Notes under the pieces: generated by a model
What the model was told of the DNA's origin: nothing
The model's database searches: none
The model's input: the letters and a program-made list of their open reading frames with translations, nothing else
From: Faecalibacillus faecis
GTDB lineage: Bacteria > Bacillota_I > Bacilli_A > Erysipelotrichales > Coprobacillaceae
Length of the DNA: 64,000 nt
Direction of reading: 5' to 3'
Assembly: GCF_003024675.1 (NCBI RefSeq)
Contig: NZ_PYLP01000010.1
Location: 388 to 64,387, forward strand
Shown: piece by piece, positions 36,434 to 46,625 of the stretch
Layout: every line of letters starts with the position of its first letter
How positions within the stretch are numbered: the stretch's first letter is position 1
Program-made: the position numbers and the translations under genes

Positions 36434-37298
36434 GAAAAAGAAAAAGTTAAATAAGGGATTAGATGCTATCTTTGGTGGAGATATTTCTTCACTTATTGAT
36501 GATATTGAAAACAATACACCTGAAAGTAGTCAAGAAAAAATCCATCTTGATGAAATTCGTCCAAACCCTTATCAACCAAGAAAAGTATTTGATGAACAAG
36601 CTTTAAATGAACTGGCTTTATCAATTAAAGAACATGGTATTTTCCAACCAGTTATCTTAAAGAAATCAGTTCAAGGTTATGAAATTGTTGCTGGTGAAAG
36701 AAGATGTCGTGCGGCAAAAATTGCGGAACTTGATGAAGTCCCAGCAATCATTGTTGATTTTACTGATCAACAAATGATGGAAATTGCCTTGCTTGAAAAT
36801 ATTCAAAGAGAAGATTTAAATGCAATTGAAGAAGCACAAGCTTATTACACAATGATGGAAAAGCTTCATTTAACACAAAATGAACTCGCTAATAGAATAG
36901 GTAAATCGAGAACACATATTACGAATACATTAAGACTTTTAAACTTACCAGAAAAAATTCAAGAATATGTTTTAGATGGTTCCTTATCAATGGGACATGC
37001 GCGTGCACTTATTACTTTAGACAAAGAAAAGGCATTAAGAATTGCGAAAAGAGTCATTGATGAAAAACTTTCAGTAAGAGATGTTGAAAATATTGTAAAA
37101 GGTTTTGAACTACAAGAAGCAAGAAAAAATAAACCAAAAGTAGAAAAACCTAAAGAATATCAATATGTAGAAGGTTTACTTAGAAAAAAATATCGTACAC
37201 GTATTAAAGTGGATGATAAATCAATTACTATTAAATATACAGATACTCAAGATTTAAATCGTTTATTAGAATTAATGGGTGTCATTGAAGAAAGTTAA
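36426..37298 (+). CDS. parB: Chromosome partitioning protein ParB/Spo0J, 290 residues
   Basis: N-terminal CTPase box: IRPNPYQPRKVFDE, then GERRCRAAKIAELDEVPAI (CTP-binding GERRxRA) and ENIQREDLNAIEEA. A helix-turn-helix region follows (LTQNELANRIGKSRTHITNT), then a linker and a C-terminal dimer domain. Binds parS sites and slides on DNA. A scan for a CACGTG-centred parS by eye found none with the right flanks in the window. Transcription ends at the terminator right after the stop. Confidence 0.95.
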   Translation: MAEKKKKLNKGLDAIFGGDISSLIDDIENNTPESSQEKIHLDEIRPNPYQPRKVFDEQALNELALSIKEHGIFQPVILKKSVQGYEIVAGERRCRAAKIAELDEVPAIIVDFTDQQMMEIALLENIQREDLNAIEEAQAYYTMMEKLHLTQNELANRIGKSRTHITNTLRLLNLPEKIQEYVLDGSLSMGHARALITLDKEKALRIAKRVIDEKLSVRDVENIVKGFELQEARKNKPKVEKPKEYQYVEGLLRKKYRTRIKVDDKSITIKYTDTQDLNRLLELMGVIEES

Positions 37299-37323
37299 AA
37301 CTTGGGTAAAACCAAGTTTTTTC
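37298..37323 (+). terminator. Intrinsic terminator after parB
   Basis: AAACTTGG pairs with CCAAGTTT around GTAAAA, followed by T-rich sequence; the stem touches the parB stop codon. Confidence 0.8.
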
Positions 37324-37366
37324 TATGCGAAAAAAACATAGTAGAATGCAAAATCAATATTGTACA

Positions 37367-37402
37367 TTTTCTTACTTTTATCTCAAAATAAAAGTAAGAA
37401 AA
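37367..37402 (+). promoter_or_regulatory. Perfect 15-pair hairpin abutting the ribosome-binding site of the aldo/keto reductase gene
   Basis: TTTTCTTACTTTTAT and its exact complement around a CTCAAA loop. The 3' arm runs directly into the AAGAGGG ribosome-binding site (37401-37407), so the structure is a leader element if transcription starts upstream, for instance from a region before 37367. It could limit or time translation, or protect the 5' end; as DNA it could be an operator. No T-run follows, so it is not a terminator. Confidence 0.55.
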
Positions 37403-37414
37403 GAGGGAAATACA

Positions 37415-38284
37415 ATGGAATATCAAACATTAAATAATGGGTTAAAAATGCCTATAGTAGGTTTTGGTGTCTTTAGAGTACCAGATAAAAAAGAATGTGA
37501 AGAATCAGTATATCAAGCAATTAAAGCAGGATATCGTTTAATTGATACAGCAGCTTCTTATACCAATGAAGATGCGGTTGGTGCAGGTGTTAAACGTGCT
37601 ATTGAAGAAGGTGTTTGTACTAGAAAAGATTTATTTATTACTTCTAAGATGTGGGTACAAGATATGAAAAACTATGAAACTGCAAAGAAAGCAATTGATG
37701 CATCGATTGAAAAAAGCGGTTTAGGTTATTTGGATTTATATCTTTTACATCAAGCGATGGGTGATTACTTTAGTGCATGGAGAGCTATGGAAGATGCGTA
37801 TAAAGAAGGAAAATTAAAAGCAATCGGTGTTTCTAACTTCTATGCACATGTTCTTGTCAATTTTGTAAATACAGTAGAAATCAAACCAATGGTCAATCAA
37901 GTAGAACTTCATCCATACTATACACAAGAAAAAGCAATAGAAACAATGAAATATTATGATGTTATTCCTGAAGCATGGGCACCACTAGGTGGAGGAAGAT
38001 ATAAGCCATTTGAAGATGAGATGTTAAAAGGAATTGCAGCTAAATATAATAAATCAGTAGGACAAGGCTTACTTAGATGGAATGTACAAAGAGGTGTTGT
38101 TGTTGTTCCAAAATCAACACATGTAGAAAGAATTAAAGAAAATATAGATATCTTTGATTTTGAATTAAATGAAGAAGAAATGAAACAAATCTCATCATTA
38201 AATATGGGTTATTCAGGATCAAGAGCTAAACATTTTGATGTTGAATTTGTGGAAATGTGTTTAGCTAAAAAAATACATGATTAA
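37415..38284 (+). CDS. Aldo/keto reductase, 289 residues
   Basis: NAD(P)H-dependent carbonyl reductase with the AKR barrel: GLKMPIVGFGVFRVPD, LIDTAASYTNEDAVG (catalytic Asp and Tyr), TSKMWVQDMKNYE (Lys), DLYLLHQAMGDY (His), then NQVELHPYYTQ and VVVPKSTHVERIKEN (coenzyme phosphate loop). The ATG at 37415 has a ribosome-binding site; a 30-codon upstream extension lies inside the hairpin and is unlikely to be translated. Substrate cannot be told; relatives act on 2,5-diketo-gluconate or methylglyoxal. Single gene with its own terminator. Confidence 0.88.
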   Translation: MEYQTLNNGLKMPIVGFGVFRVPDKKECEESVYQAIKAGYRLIDTAASYTNEDAVGAGVKRAIEEGVCTRKDLFITSKMWVQDMKNYETAKKAIDASIEKSGLGYLDLYLLHQAMGDYFSAWRAMEDAYKEGKLKAIGVSNFYAHVLVNFVNTVEIKPMVNQVELHPYYTQEKAIETMKYYDVIPEAWAPLGGGRYKPFEDEMLKGIAAKYNKSVGQGLLRWNVQRGVVVVPKSTHVERIKENIDIFDFELNEEEMKQISSLNMGYSGSRAKHFDVEFVEMCLAKKIHD

Positions 38285-38289
38285 TGAGT

Positions 38290-38332
38290 AAGTATGATTA
38301 TTTTCATTAAATGAAATAATCATGCTTTTTTT
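38290..38332 (+). terminator. Intrinsic terminator after the aldo/keto reductase
   Basis: A long stem (AGTATGATTATTTTCA with its near-complement TGAAATAATCATGCT, one bulged T) around TTAAA, ending in seven T. Confidence 0.8.
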
Positions 38333-38357
38333 ATATAAGGTGTTAAGATGATGTTAG

Positions 38358-39843
<1,486 letters not shown>

Positions 39844-39845
<2 letters not shown>

Positions 39846-39868
39846 AGATTCCTAGGAATCTCTTTTTA
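39844..39868 (+). terminator. Intrinsic terminator after the second GH1
   Basis: AGAGATTCC and GGAATCTCT form a nine-base inverted repeat around TA (a CCTAGG apex), followed by five T. Confidence 0.75.
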
Positions 39869-39921
39869 TCTATATAAGTGACATAAATGAAATAAAGTTG
39901 TATGATAAACAAGGTGATAAA

Positions 39922-40491
39922 ATGAATAGAGAAAAGACAAAACAAATGGTTACAGGAGCTTTGATGGCTGCTGTCTTTGGTGTTTTATCGGTTATCAATG
40001 TCTATACAGGAACAATGTTTGATATCTTGTTTATATATTTGATGACGGTAGCACTTGCCTATTATACATTTCGTTTTAATGAAAAGATGGCGTTTTTAGT
40101 ATGGCTTACAAGTACGGTCGTTTTATTTATGACGGGAGAACTCTTTTTTACTTTGTACTCGTTTTTTACATTACCTTTGGGTATTTTATATATTTATTGT
40201 CAAAGACATGATGTTAAACAAACAAAGTGGGTTTTAAGAGGATACAGTGCTTTTAAAAATTTTATTATTTTATTTTTATTAGGTTCGTTACTCGGACTTA
40301 ATACATTTCAAGATACAAAAGAAATTTATCAAAGTATTGTGAGTGTTTTACCTTTTTTAAAGAGTGATTTTTTAATGAATAGTACGTTTATTATTTTATG
40401 GCTCGTATTATCTTTTTCAGAAGTTTATATTATTAAAGTATATACAAATATCTTTATTTTAAGAATGAATAAAAATAACAGGATGAAATAA
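39922..40491 (+). CDS. Short YybS-like (DUF2232-type) membrane protein, 189 residues
   Basis: An ATG at 39922 with AAGGTG upstream; the preceding eight codons in frame have no binding site. Five or six hydrophobic segments run from MVTGALMAAVFGVLSVINVY to WLVLSFSEVYIIKVY. It lies directly before gdpP, exactly where Bacillus has yybS, and shares its general hydrophobic pattern with an ECF-like substrate-binding fold. At 189 residues it is much shorter than Bacillus YybS (about 300), so assignment rests mainly on position. Confidence 0.55.
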   Translation: MNREKTKQMVTGALMAAVFGVLSVINVYTGTMFDILFIYLMTVALAYYTFRFNEKMAFLVWLTSTVVLFMTGELFFTLYSFFTLPLGILYIYCQRHDVKQTKWVLRGYSAFKNFIILFLLGSLLGLNTFQDTKEIYQSIVSVLPFLKSDFLMNSTFIILWLVLSFSEVYIIKVYTNIFILRMNKNNRMK

Positions 40492-40504
40492 TATTTGATT
40501 CGTG

Positions 40505-40510
40505 TATAAT
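40505..40510 (+). promoter_or_regulatory. -10 element before gdpP
   Basis: TATAAT 28 bases before the gdpP ATG, no clear -35. It would allow gdpP-rplI-dnaB-tdk to be expressed apart from the membrane gene upstream. Confidence 0.4.
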
Positions 40511-40537
40511 ATAAAGTAATAAAGAGGAGGTTGTTGT

Positions 40538-42493
40538 ATGATCAAAAAGTTGATGCAATTTAGAAATATGGTCATTGTTTTATTGATCGTTGAAGTTGTA
40601 ATCTCTTTATTAGTCTATATGTTTTTTCCAAGTACCATTGCTTTTGCATTAATGGTTTATATATTTATAAAGAATATTTTATGTAGTATAGCAATATACT
40701 ATATTCATCAAACCATTGTTGAAAGTAATTATAGTGTTCAAGATGCTTTACACGCTGAAGCTAAAAATGCTTTGATTTTTGGTGGTATTGGGCTTATTAA
40801 ATATGATGAAAATAGAAATATTGAATGGGTCAGTGATTTACTTTATGAACTTGGTTTACGTGTTGTAGGCAAGAAATTACTCGAATGGCAACCCTTGCTT
40901 GCTACATTATTTGAAGATGATGACGTACGTACAATTGATATCAATTCAAGAAGATATGAAGTTTATAATTCAAAAGCAACACGTTTACTTTATTTGAAAG
41001 ATGTCACAGATCTTACGACAATTCAAAAAGAATATACAGATCAACAACTTTGCGTAGCTTATCTTACAATTGATAATTATGATGATTCAATTGAGTATGC
41101 CGATGAACAAAAATCAGTTATGATTGAAACAACATCAAGACAAATGATTTTTGATTGGGCAAAAGATAATGGAATTATTTTAAAAAGATATAAAGAAGAT
41201 GGTTATTTAGCTATTTTCAATGAAAGAATTTATCGTAAACAAGTTGAAGTTCATTTTAGTATTTTAGATGAATTTAAAACGAAAATGGAAGAAATTGGTG
41301 CCGTAATGTCTTTATCTATAGGGATTGGTAGAGGCTCAAAGGTTTTAAGAGAACTCGATGAACTTGCTTTTAGTGCCATTTCTTTATCTTATTCAAGAGG
41401 TGGAGACCAAGTTGCAGTTAAAACATTAGATGAAGAAATTCGTTATTTTGGTGGTAATAGTGAAAATAGTGAAAAAGCGAATCGTGTAAGAGCACGTGTT
41501 ATTTCGCAAACACTTGCGAGTTTAATTAAACAAAGTGAAAATGTGCTTGTAATGGGACATAAACAATCTGATTTAGATTCATTTGGAGCATCACTTGCCA
41601 TTAAAAAGTTTGTGGATGCTTTTGAAAAAAAAGCTTATGTTATTTTAGATGAAAGCTCCTTGGAAGAAAAAACAGGAAATATTGCACGTAAGTTGATGAA
41701 AGAAGATATGTATAAAGGATCTATTATTCCACCAATGAAAGCAATGGATTTAATAAATGAAGAAACACTTTTGATTTGTGTGGATAATCATAAACCAACT
41801 CTTGCGATTAGTGAAGAAGTTATTGACAAAGCAGATAAAGTCGTGGTTATCGATCACCATCGTCGAGGGGAAGATTTTATGGATTCACCGATTTTAACAT
41901 ATCTAGAACCAGCTGCTTCATCGACAGTAGAACTTATTGTTGAACTTTTTGAATATCAAAGAGTAGAAATAGAAGTTTTACCAATGGAAGCAACTGTCAT
42001 GTATGCGGGAATGTTAATTGATACAAACTATTTTAGAACCCATGTGGGTTCAAGAACATTCCAAGTGGCTTCTAAGTTAAAAGAAATGCAAGCAAATGTT
42101 TCTAAAGCTTATGAAATCTTACAAGATGATTATAAGACAACTTTAGAAAAGATGAATATATCTGCCAATGCTTATCGTTTTGGTAATGATGCACTTATTG
42201 CTTATGGAAATGAAGAAGATATTCATACACGACCACTTCTTGCAAAAGTTGGAAATGAGTTATTAAATATTTCAGAAATTAAGGCGGTATTCGTTGTAGG
42301 ACGTATTGATAAAGATAAGATTGCGATTTCAGCAAGATCAAAAACGGGTATTAATGTTCAACTTATTATGGAAAAATTAGGGGGCGGAGGTCATTTTTCA
42401 ATGGCCGCTTGTCAAGTTGAAGAAAAGAGTATAAAAGAAACAATCAATAAGCTTGAAGAAGCGATTGATCAATATTTGGATGAAAGAGGGTAA
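40538..42493 (+). CDS. gdpP: Cyclic-di-AMP phosphodiesterase GdpP (YybT), 651 residues
   Basis: Domain order is canonical: two transmembrane helices (residues ~10-60), a PAS-like region, a degenerate GGDEF domain (VAYLTIDNYDDS to LSIGIGRGSKVLRE), then DHH/DHHA1 phosphodiesterase with VMGHKQSDLDSFGA, LICVDNHKP, VVIDHHRRGEDF and the final GGGGHFSMAACQ. Degrades c-di-AMP to pApA at the membrane and so controls potassium and wall homeostasis. GAGGAGG upstream. Followed five bases later by rplI, as in Bacillus. Confidence 0.95.
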   Translation: MIKKLMQFRNMVIVLLIVEVVISLLVYMFFPSTIAFALMVYIFIKNILCSIAIYYIHQTIVESNYSVQDALHAEAKNALIFGGIGLIKYDENRNIEWVSDLLYELGLRVVGKKLLEWQPLLATLFEDDDVRTIDINSRRYEVYNSKATRLLYLKDVTDLTTIQKEYTDQQLCVAYLTIDNYDDSIEYADEQKSVMIETTSRQMIFDWAKDNGIILKRYKEDGYLAIFNERIYRKQVEVHFSILDEFKTKMEEIGAVMSLSIGIGRGSKVLRELDELAFSAISLSYSRGGDQVAVKTLDEEIRYFGGNSENSEKANRVRARVISQTLASLIKQSENVLVMGHKQSDLDSFGASLAIKKFVDAFEKKAYVILDESSLEEKTGNIARKLMKEDMYKGSIIPPMKAMDLINEETLLICVDNHKPTLAISEEVIDKADKVVVIDHHRRGEDFMDSPILTYLEPAASSTVELIVELFEYQRVEIEVLPMEATVMYAGMLIDTNYFRTHVGSRTFQVASKLKEMQANVSKAYEILQDDYKTTLEKMNISANAYRFGNDALIAYGNEEDIHTRPLLAKVGNELLNISEIKAVFVVGRIDKDKIAISARSKTGINVQLIMEKLGGGGHFSMAACQVEEKSIKETINKLEEAIDQYLDERG

Positions 42494-42498
42494 AAAGG

Positions 42499-42945
42499 AT
42501 GAAAGTAGTTTTATTAGAAGATGTTAGAAAAGTAGGTAAAAAAGGAGATGTTGTGACAGTATCTGATGGATATGGACAAAACTTCTTAATTAAAAATAAA
42601 CTTGCAGTAAAAGAAACACCTGCATCTAAAAAAATCTTAGAACAACAAAAAGAAGAAGCAAGATTACAAGATATTGAAAATAAAAAGAATGCCGAAGCAT
42701 TAAAAGAAAAAATTGAAGGTATTACTTTAGAATTTGTTTTAAAATCTGGTAAAGATGGAAAAACATTTGGGAGTGTTTCAACAAAACATATTGTTGAACA
42801 ATTAAGAGAAAAATATGATATTAGAGTAGATAAAAGAAAATTCATCAATGCTCATCCAATTGGAGCGTTAGGTTATTCAAATTTAAAAGTGGAACTATAT
42901 AAGGGAGTTATTGCAACAATTAGAGTTCACTTATCTGAAAAATAG
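42499..42945 (+). CDS. rplI: Ribosomal protein bL9, 148 residues
   Basis: MKVVLLEDVRKVGKKGDVVTVSDGYGQNFL is the invariant N-terminal domain; a charged connecting helix and the C-terminal GKTFGSVSTKHI domain follow. Large-subunit protein. Between gdpP and dnaB, the typical Firmicutes order. Confidence 0.97.
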   Translation: MKVVLLEDVRKVGKKGDVVTVSDGYGQNFLIKNKLAVKETPASKKILEQQKEEARLQDIENKKNAEALKEKIEGITLEFVLKSGKDGKTFGSVSTKHIVEQLREKYDIRVDKRKFINAHPIGALGYSNLKVELYKGVIATIRVHLSEK

Positions 42946-42956
42946 GAGGGATAGAG

Positions 42957-44330
42957 ATGCCTAGAGTTTTCCCACATGATTTAGAAGCAGAACGTTCACT
43001 TTTAGGAGCTATGCTTATTTCTAAAGATGTTTGCCAAGATATCTTAAATAAGTGTGTGGAAAGTGATTTTTATGAAGAATCGCATAAGTTTTTATTTACA
43101 GCGATGAGTGAGCTTTCAAGACAAATGATTCCTGTTGATGTGACAACCGTCACATCTTATCTTTTAGATCATAATCAATTGGATAAAGTAGGTGGTGTTG
43201 AGTACTTACGTGTTTTAAGTGATTCGGTGCCTACTTTAGCACATAGTGAATATTATTTAAAAATTATTCATAATAAAGCAATCTTAAGAAAAATCATTAA
43301 TGAAACAACGCGTATTGCGGAAGGGGCTTATGGTGATATTGAAGATATTGATGGTTTTATCGATGATAGTGAAAAAACCATGCTTGCCATTACGCGAGAT
43401 CGTAATGCAGGTGAATTCGTAGATGTTAAACATGTTATTCGTGAAGTAACAGATCGTTTAAATAAGCTACAAAGTATTGATGGAAATATTTCGGGTATAC
43501 GTACGAAATTTAGAGATCTTGATAAGATTACCTCTGGTTTACAAAAGGGTGATTTAATTATTTTAGCGGCTCGTCCTGCCATGGGAAAAACTGCCTTTGC
43601 TTTAAATATTGCTCATAATGTGGCTTATCAAGCCGAAGAACCAGTTGCTATCTTTTCATTAGAAATGCCTGCTAGTCAGTTAGTACAAAGAATTATCTGT
43701 TCCATGGGAGGAATTGAAGGTTCTACTATGCGAACAGGTGAAATTTTACGTACAAATGCGAATAAATATTATGCAGCGGCTGAAAGAGTCAGTAAATGTA
43801 ATTTATACATAGATGATACACCTGGTGTAAAAATCAATGAAATTGTCGCAAAGTGTAGAAAATTAAAACAAGAACATGGTTTACGTTTGATTGTTATTGA
43901 TTATCTTCAATTAATTACTGGAAGTTCCAATAATCGTGAATCAAGACAACAAGAAGTTTCAGATATTTCAAGACAATTAAAAATGCTAGCCAGAGAATTA
44001 GACGTTCCTGTTATTGCTTTATCACAATTATCACGTTCTGTTGAACAAAGACCTAATAAACGCCCGATGATGTCCGACTTACGTGAATCAGGAGCTATCG
44101 AACAAGATGCCGATATCGTTACTTTTATTTATCGTGAAGGCTACTATAAAGCTAGTGAAGGTAAAGAGGAAGAAGATAATGGTTTAACAGAAATTATTAT
44201 CGCTAAACACAGAAATGGGGCAACAGGAGAAGTCAATCTTGCCTTTGAAAAGAATTTCAGCCGTTTTAGTGATTTAGCGCCTATTGGTCCAGATGGTGGT
44301 GGCCAAGGGGTAAGAGATGTAAGAGGTTAG
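42957..44330 (+). CDS. dnaB: Replicative DNA helicase, 457 residues
   Basis: N-terminal domain starts RVFPHDLEAERSLLGAML; the RecA-like domain has ARPAMGKTAFALN (Walker A, around residue 205), LIVIDYLQLITG (Walker B), and RESGAIEQDAD with the arginine finger region. Hexameric 5'-3' helicase at the replication fork (called dnaC in Bacillus). AGGAGG upstream; followed after 11 bases by tdk. Confidence 0.96.
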   Translation: MPRVFPHDLEAERSLLGAMLISKDVCQDILNKCVESDFYEESHKFLFTAMSELSRQMIPVDVTTVTSYLLDHNQLDKVGGVEYLRVLSDSVPTLAHSEYYLKIIHNKAILRKIINETTRIAEGAYGDIEDIDGFIDDSEKTMLAITRDRNAGEFVDVKHVIREVTDRLNKLQSIDGNISGIRTKFRDLDKITSGLQKGDLIILAARPAMGKTAFALNIAHNVAYQAEEPVAIFSLEMPASQLVQRIICSMGGIEGSTMRTGEILRTNANKYYAAAERVSKCNLYIDDTPGVKINEIVAKCRKLKQEHGLRLIVIDYLQLITGSSNNRESRQQEVSDISRQLKMLARELDVPVIALSQLSRSVEQRPNKRPMMSDLRESGAIEQDADIVTFIYREGYYKASEGKEEEDNGLTEIIIAKHRNGATGEVNLAFEKNFSRFSDLAPIGPDGGGQGVRDVRG

Positions 44331-44341
44331 GAGAGAATAAA

Positions 44342-44956
44342 ATGTATCACCAATATCGTGAAGGATATATAGAAGTTATATGTGGATGTATGTTTGCGGG
44401 TAAAACAGAAGAATTAATTCGTCGTATTAATGTTTTATCCTATGCTAAACAAAAAATACTTGTTTTCAAACCAAAAATAGATGATCGCTATTCAGAAATA
44501 GAAATTGCTTCTCATTCAGGAAGAAAAGTTCCTTGTTATGCAATTGATGATCCTGAAGAAATCTTAGATAAAGTCACAGATGATGTACAAGTTGTTGCCA
44601 TCGATGAAGTTCAATTCTTTGATTCAAAAATTGTGGATGTGTGTGAATATCTTGCAGATAAAGGTGTTCGTGTCATGGTTGCAGGACTTGATAAAGACTT
44701 TAGAGGAGAAGCATTTGGTGTGATGCCAGAACTTCTTACACGAGGAGAATTTGTTACAAAGCTTACAGCTGTTTGTGCAAAATGTGGTTCACCAGCAACA
44801 CGTACACAAAGACTTGTTGATGGTAAACCAGCATCTTTCGATGATCCTGTTGTTTTAGTAGGAGCAGTGGATCATTATGAACCAAGATGTCGTCATTGTC
44901 ATGAAGTGGTCAACAAACCAATAAAAATTAAAAAAAGACTAAAAAGTTCACAATAA
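44342..44956 (+). CDS. tdk: Thymidine kinase, 204 residues
   Basis: P-loop GCMFAGKTEELIRRI, VQVVAIDEVQFFD, the lasso loop and two CxxC zinc pairs (CAKCG and CRHCHE): the TK1-type tetramer. Phosphorylates thymidine in the salvage pathway. Last gene of the gdpP-rplI-dnaB-tdk run; terminated downstream. Confidence 0.95.
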   Translation: MYHQYREGYIEVICGCMFAGKTEELIRRINVLSYAKQKILVFKPKIDDRYSEIEIASHSGRKVPCYAIDDPEEILDKVTDDVQVVAIDEVQFFDSKIVDVCEYLADKGVRVMVAGLDKDFRGEAFGVMPELLTRGEFVTKLTAVCAKCGSPATRTQRLVDGKPASFDDPVVLVGAVDHYEPRCRHCHEVVNKPIKIKKRLKSSQ

Positions 44957-45022
44957 ATTAACATTAACATATTATTATAAGGGTGTAAAAGAAAACCTCC
45001 CCTTAATATAAACAAAGAAAAG

Positions 45023-45051
45023 GCACATACTTCGGTATGTGTTTTTTTTTA
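45023..45051 (+). terminator. Intrinsic terminator after tdk
   Basis: GCACATAC, UUCG tetraloop, GTATGTG and nine T. Confidence 0.9.
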
Positions 45052-45057
45052 TTGCTA

Positions 45058-45076
45058 TATATCGTTAAACGATATA
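45058..45076. promoter_or_regulatory. Operator of the PadR regulator
   Basis: TATATCGTT, A, AACGATATA: a perfect 19-bp palindrome only 13 bases before the padR-type ATG. PadR proteins commonly bind this kind of A+T-ended palindrome and repress their own operon. Confidence 0.65.
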
Positions 45077-45089
45077 GGAGATGAAACAA

Positions 45090-45398
45090 ATGCCAAAAAG
45101 AGAAATGGAAGTATTAACCCCACAAATGTATTATGTATTACTTGTTTTACATCAACCGATGCATGGTTATGAAATCATGAATGAAATTACCAAAATAACA
45201 AATGGGGAAATCACTGTAGGAGCTGGAACTTTATATACTTTATTACCAAAATTTGAAAAAGAATGTTATATCCAACTTGTTAAAGTTGAAAATAATAAAA
45301 AGATTTATCAAATTACAAATTTAGGGAAAAAGAAATTACAAAAAGAAAAAGAAAGGATGCTTAAACAAATTTCATTATTAGATCAAATAGGAGGATAA
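45090..45398 (+). CDS. PadR-family transcriptional regulator, 102 residues
   Basis: The ATG at 45090 is chosen because AGGAG is nine bases before it; an ATG at 45081 abuts that site. The winged-helix signature is complete: MYYVLLVLHQPMHGYEI, GAGTLYTLLPKFE, KIYQITNLGKKKLQ. A short PadR (the s-type), which dimerises through the C-terminal helix. Four bases before the next membrane gene, so it forms the usual PadR plus DUF2812 pair and probably represses both. Confidence 0.93.
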   Translation: MPKREMEVLTPQMYYVLLVLHQPMHGYEIMNEITKITNGEITVGAGTLYTLLPKFEKECYIQLVKVENNKKIYQITNLGKKKLQKEKERMLKQISLLDQIGG

Positions 45399-45402
45399 GC
45401 TT

Positions 45403-46569
45403 ATGAAATACAAATATGTCTTAAGAAATAGTTTGTATTTAGATGAAGAATTACAAGATTATTTTAATGAGATGTCAAAAAATGGTTGGCGTTTAGATTT
45501 TGTGGGTTATTATTATCGTTTTATAAAAGATGAACATACTTATAAGTATCAAATAGATTACACACCTGCATCTAATGAGTATGACGATTTATTGGAAGAA
45601 ATAGGGTATCATGAGGTTGATAATTCATTTGAAGGGTTTAAAGTATTAGAAAATGAAAATGTTGAAGCACCTGATTTAAATACTGAATTTGTCTTTGATA
45701 AAAATAATAAAATTAATCAATTTAAAAAGAAAAGATATTTAATTTACCCAATATTAGCGATTTTCTTATTTTGGTTAGGTAAATTATTTATTAAAGACTT
45801 TATTGAGATTGGGGAACCAGCTTTTTATTATGAGGGCTTAAGTTCTTTTGGATTTGGGATCGTTTTTATCTTTTTAGCAGTCATATTACTCTTTATTACC
45901 ATTTTAAATTTTTCTATTCTTTATGCTTTAAAGGTGGATAAAGATTTAAATAGATTAAAGAAAATAAATAAACTAAAAGATAATCTAACAATTATTTTTA
46001 GTGTTATAACTTTAATAAGTGGAATCGTTTATTTATGTTATTCTGTATTTCATTTTAATTTGAAATTTATTGTTTATATGATACTTGTATGTATCGTTGG
46101 TGTGTTTTTATCACGTTTTGTGGACAGTAAATATAATAGTGCTATTGCCGCATTTGTAGCGATAGCTCTTTGTGGATTGATTTTTCCAGCTAATAATATG
46201 CAAAATAATGAGTCGTTTTTTGAAAGCTGGACTGTTAAGACAAAAATCACAAATTATGAAAAGAAAGTAGACTATACAACCAGTGATTATCCACAATTGA
46301 ATGTTTTTATTAAAAAGCCACAATATAAAGATGAAATTTTAAAATATGTCATTATTAAAACCGAACATGACACAAGAGATAATTTAAATTATGAAAAAGT
46401 AGTAAAAACAAAATCAAATATTTCATGGGACAGTAATAAAACACATTATTATCATTATGAAAAAGCAATTCAGTCCTTTAATAAAAAAGGAAATACATAT
46501 GATAATGGGATGTATGAAATTAAAGTTTTGAAAAATAGAATTATTACGAAATATATTGGCGATAAATAA
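45403..46569 (+). CDS. DUF2812 membrane protein, PadR-linked, 388 residues
   Basis: The N-terminal domain is diagnostic: KYKYVLRNSLYLDEELQDYF, then MSKNGWRLDFVGYYYRFIKD, the fold of DUF2812 proteins that sit next to PadR genes across Firmicutes. At least five membrane helices follow (around residues 109-250: YLIYPILAIFLFWLGKLF, FGIVFIFLAVILLFITIL, LTIIFSVITLISGIVYL, FIVYMILVCIVGVFLSRF and AIAAFVAIALCGLIF), and then an outward C-terminal domain with no recognisable family. Role unknown; by association with envelope or toxic-compound stress. Confidence 0.8.
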   Translation: MKYKYVLRNSLYLDEELQDYFNEMSKNGWRLDFVGYYYRFIKDEHTYKYQIDYTPASNEYDDLLEEIGYHEVDNSFEGFKVLENENVEAPDLNTEFVFDKNNKINQFKKKRYLIYPILAIFLFWLGKLFIKDFIEIGEPAFYYEGLSSFGFGIVFIFLAVILLFITILNFSILYALKVDKDLNRLKKINKLKDNLTIIFSVITLISGIVYLCYSVFHFNLKFIVYMILVCIVGVFLSRFVDSKYNSAIAAFVAIALCGLIFPANNMQNNESFFESWTVKTKITNYEKKVDYTTSDYPQLNVFIKKPQYKDEILKYVIIKTEHDTRDNLNYEKVVKTKSNISWDSNKTHYYHYEKAIQSFNKKGNTYDNGMYEIKVLKNRIITKYIGDK

Positions 46570-46580
46570 GAAATTCTATC

Positions 46581-46609
46581 TTGATAACAATTTATCGTAG
46601 GACTATAAT
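46581..46609 (+). promoter_or_regulatory. Sigma-A promoter for the YoaK-like gene
   Basis: TTGATA, 17-bp spacer, TATAAT (46604-46609). Transcription would start about ten bases before the ATG at 46626. It overlaps the upstream coding-like frame, which confirms that translation begins at 46626. Confidence 0.85.
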
Positions 46610-46625
46610 ATTCGCGGTGAGAAAT

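Noticed and set aside
41493-41498. CACGTG as part of a parS site
   Set aside because: The flanking bases do not match the TGTTTCACGTGAAACA type consensus; it lies within the gdpP coding sequence.
42444-42848. Minus-strand frame of 134 codons over rplI
   Set aside because: Directly opposite a clear ribosomal protein gene, S/F/L-rich, no binding site; a shadow frame.
46581-46625. TTG start for the YoaK-like gene
   Set aside because: This stretch is the promoter (TTGATA-17-TATAAT); the ATG at 46626 has a binding site and is the start.
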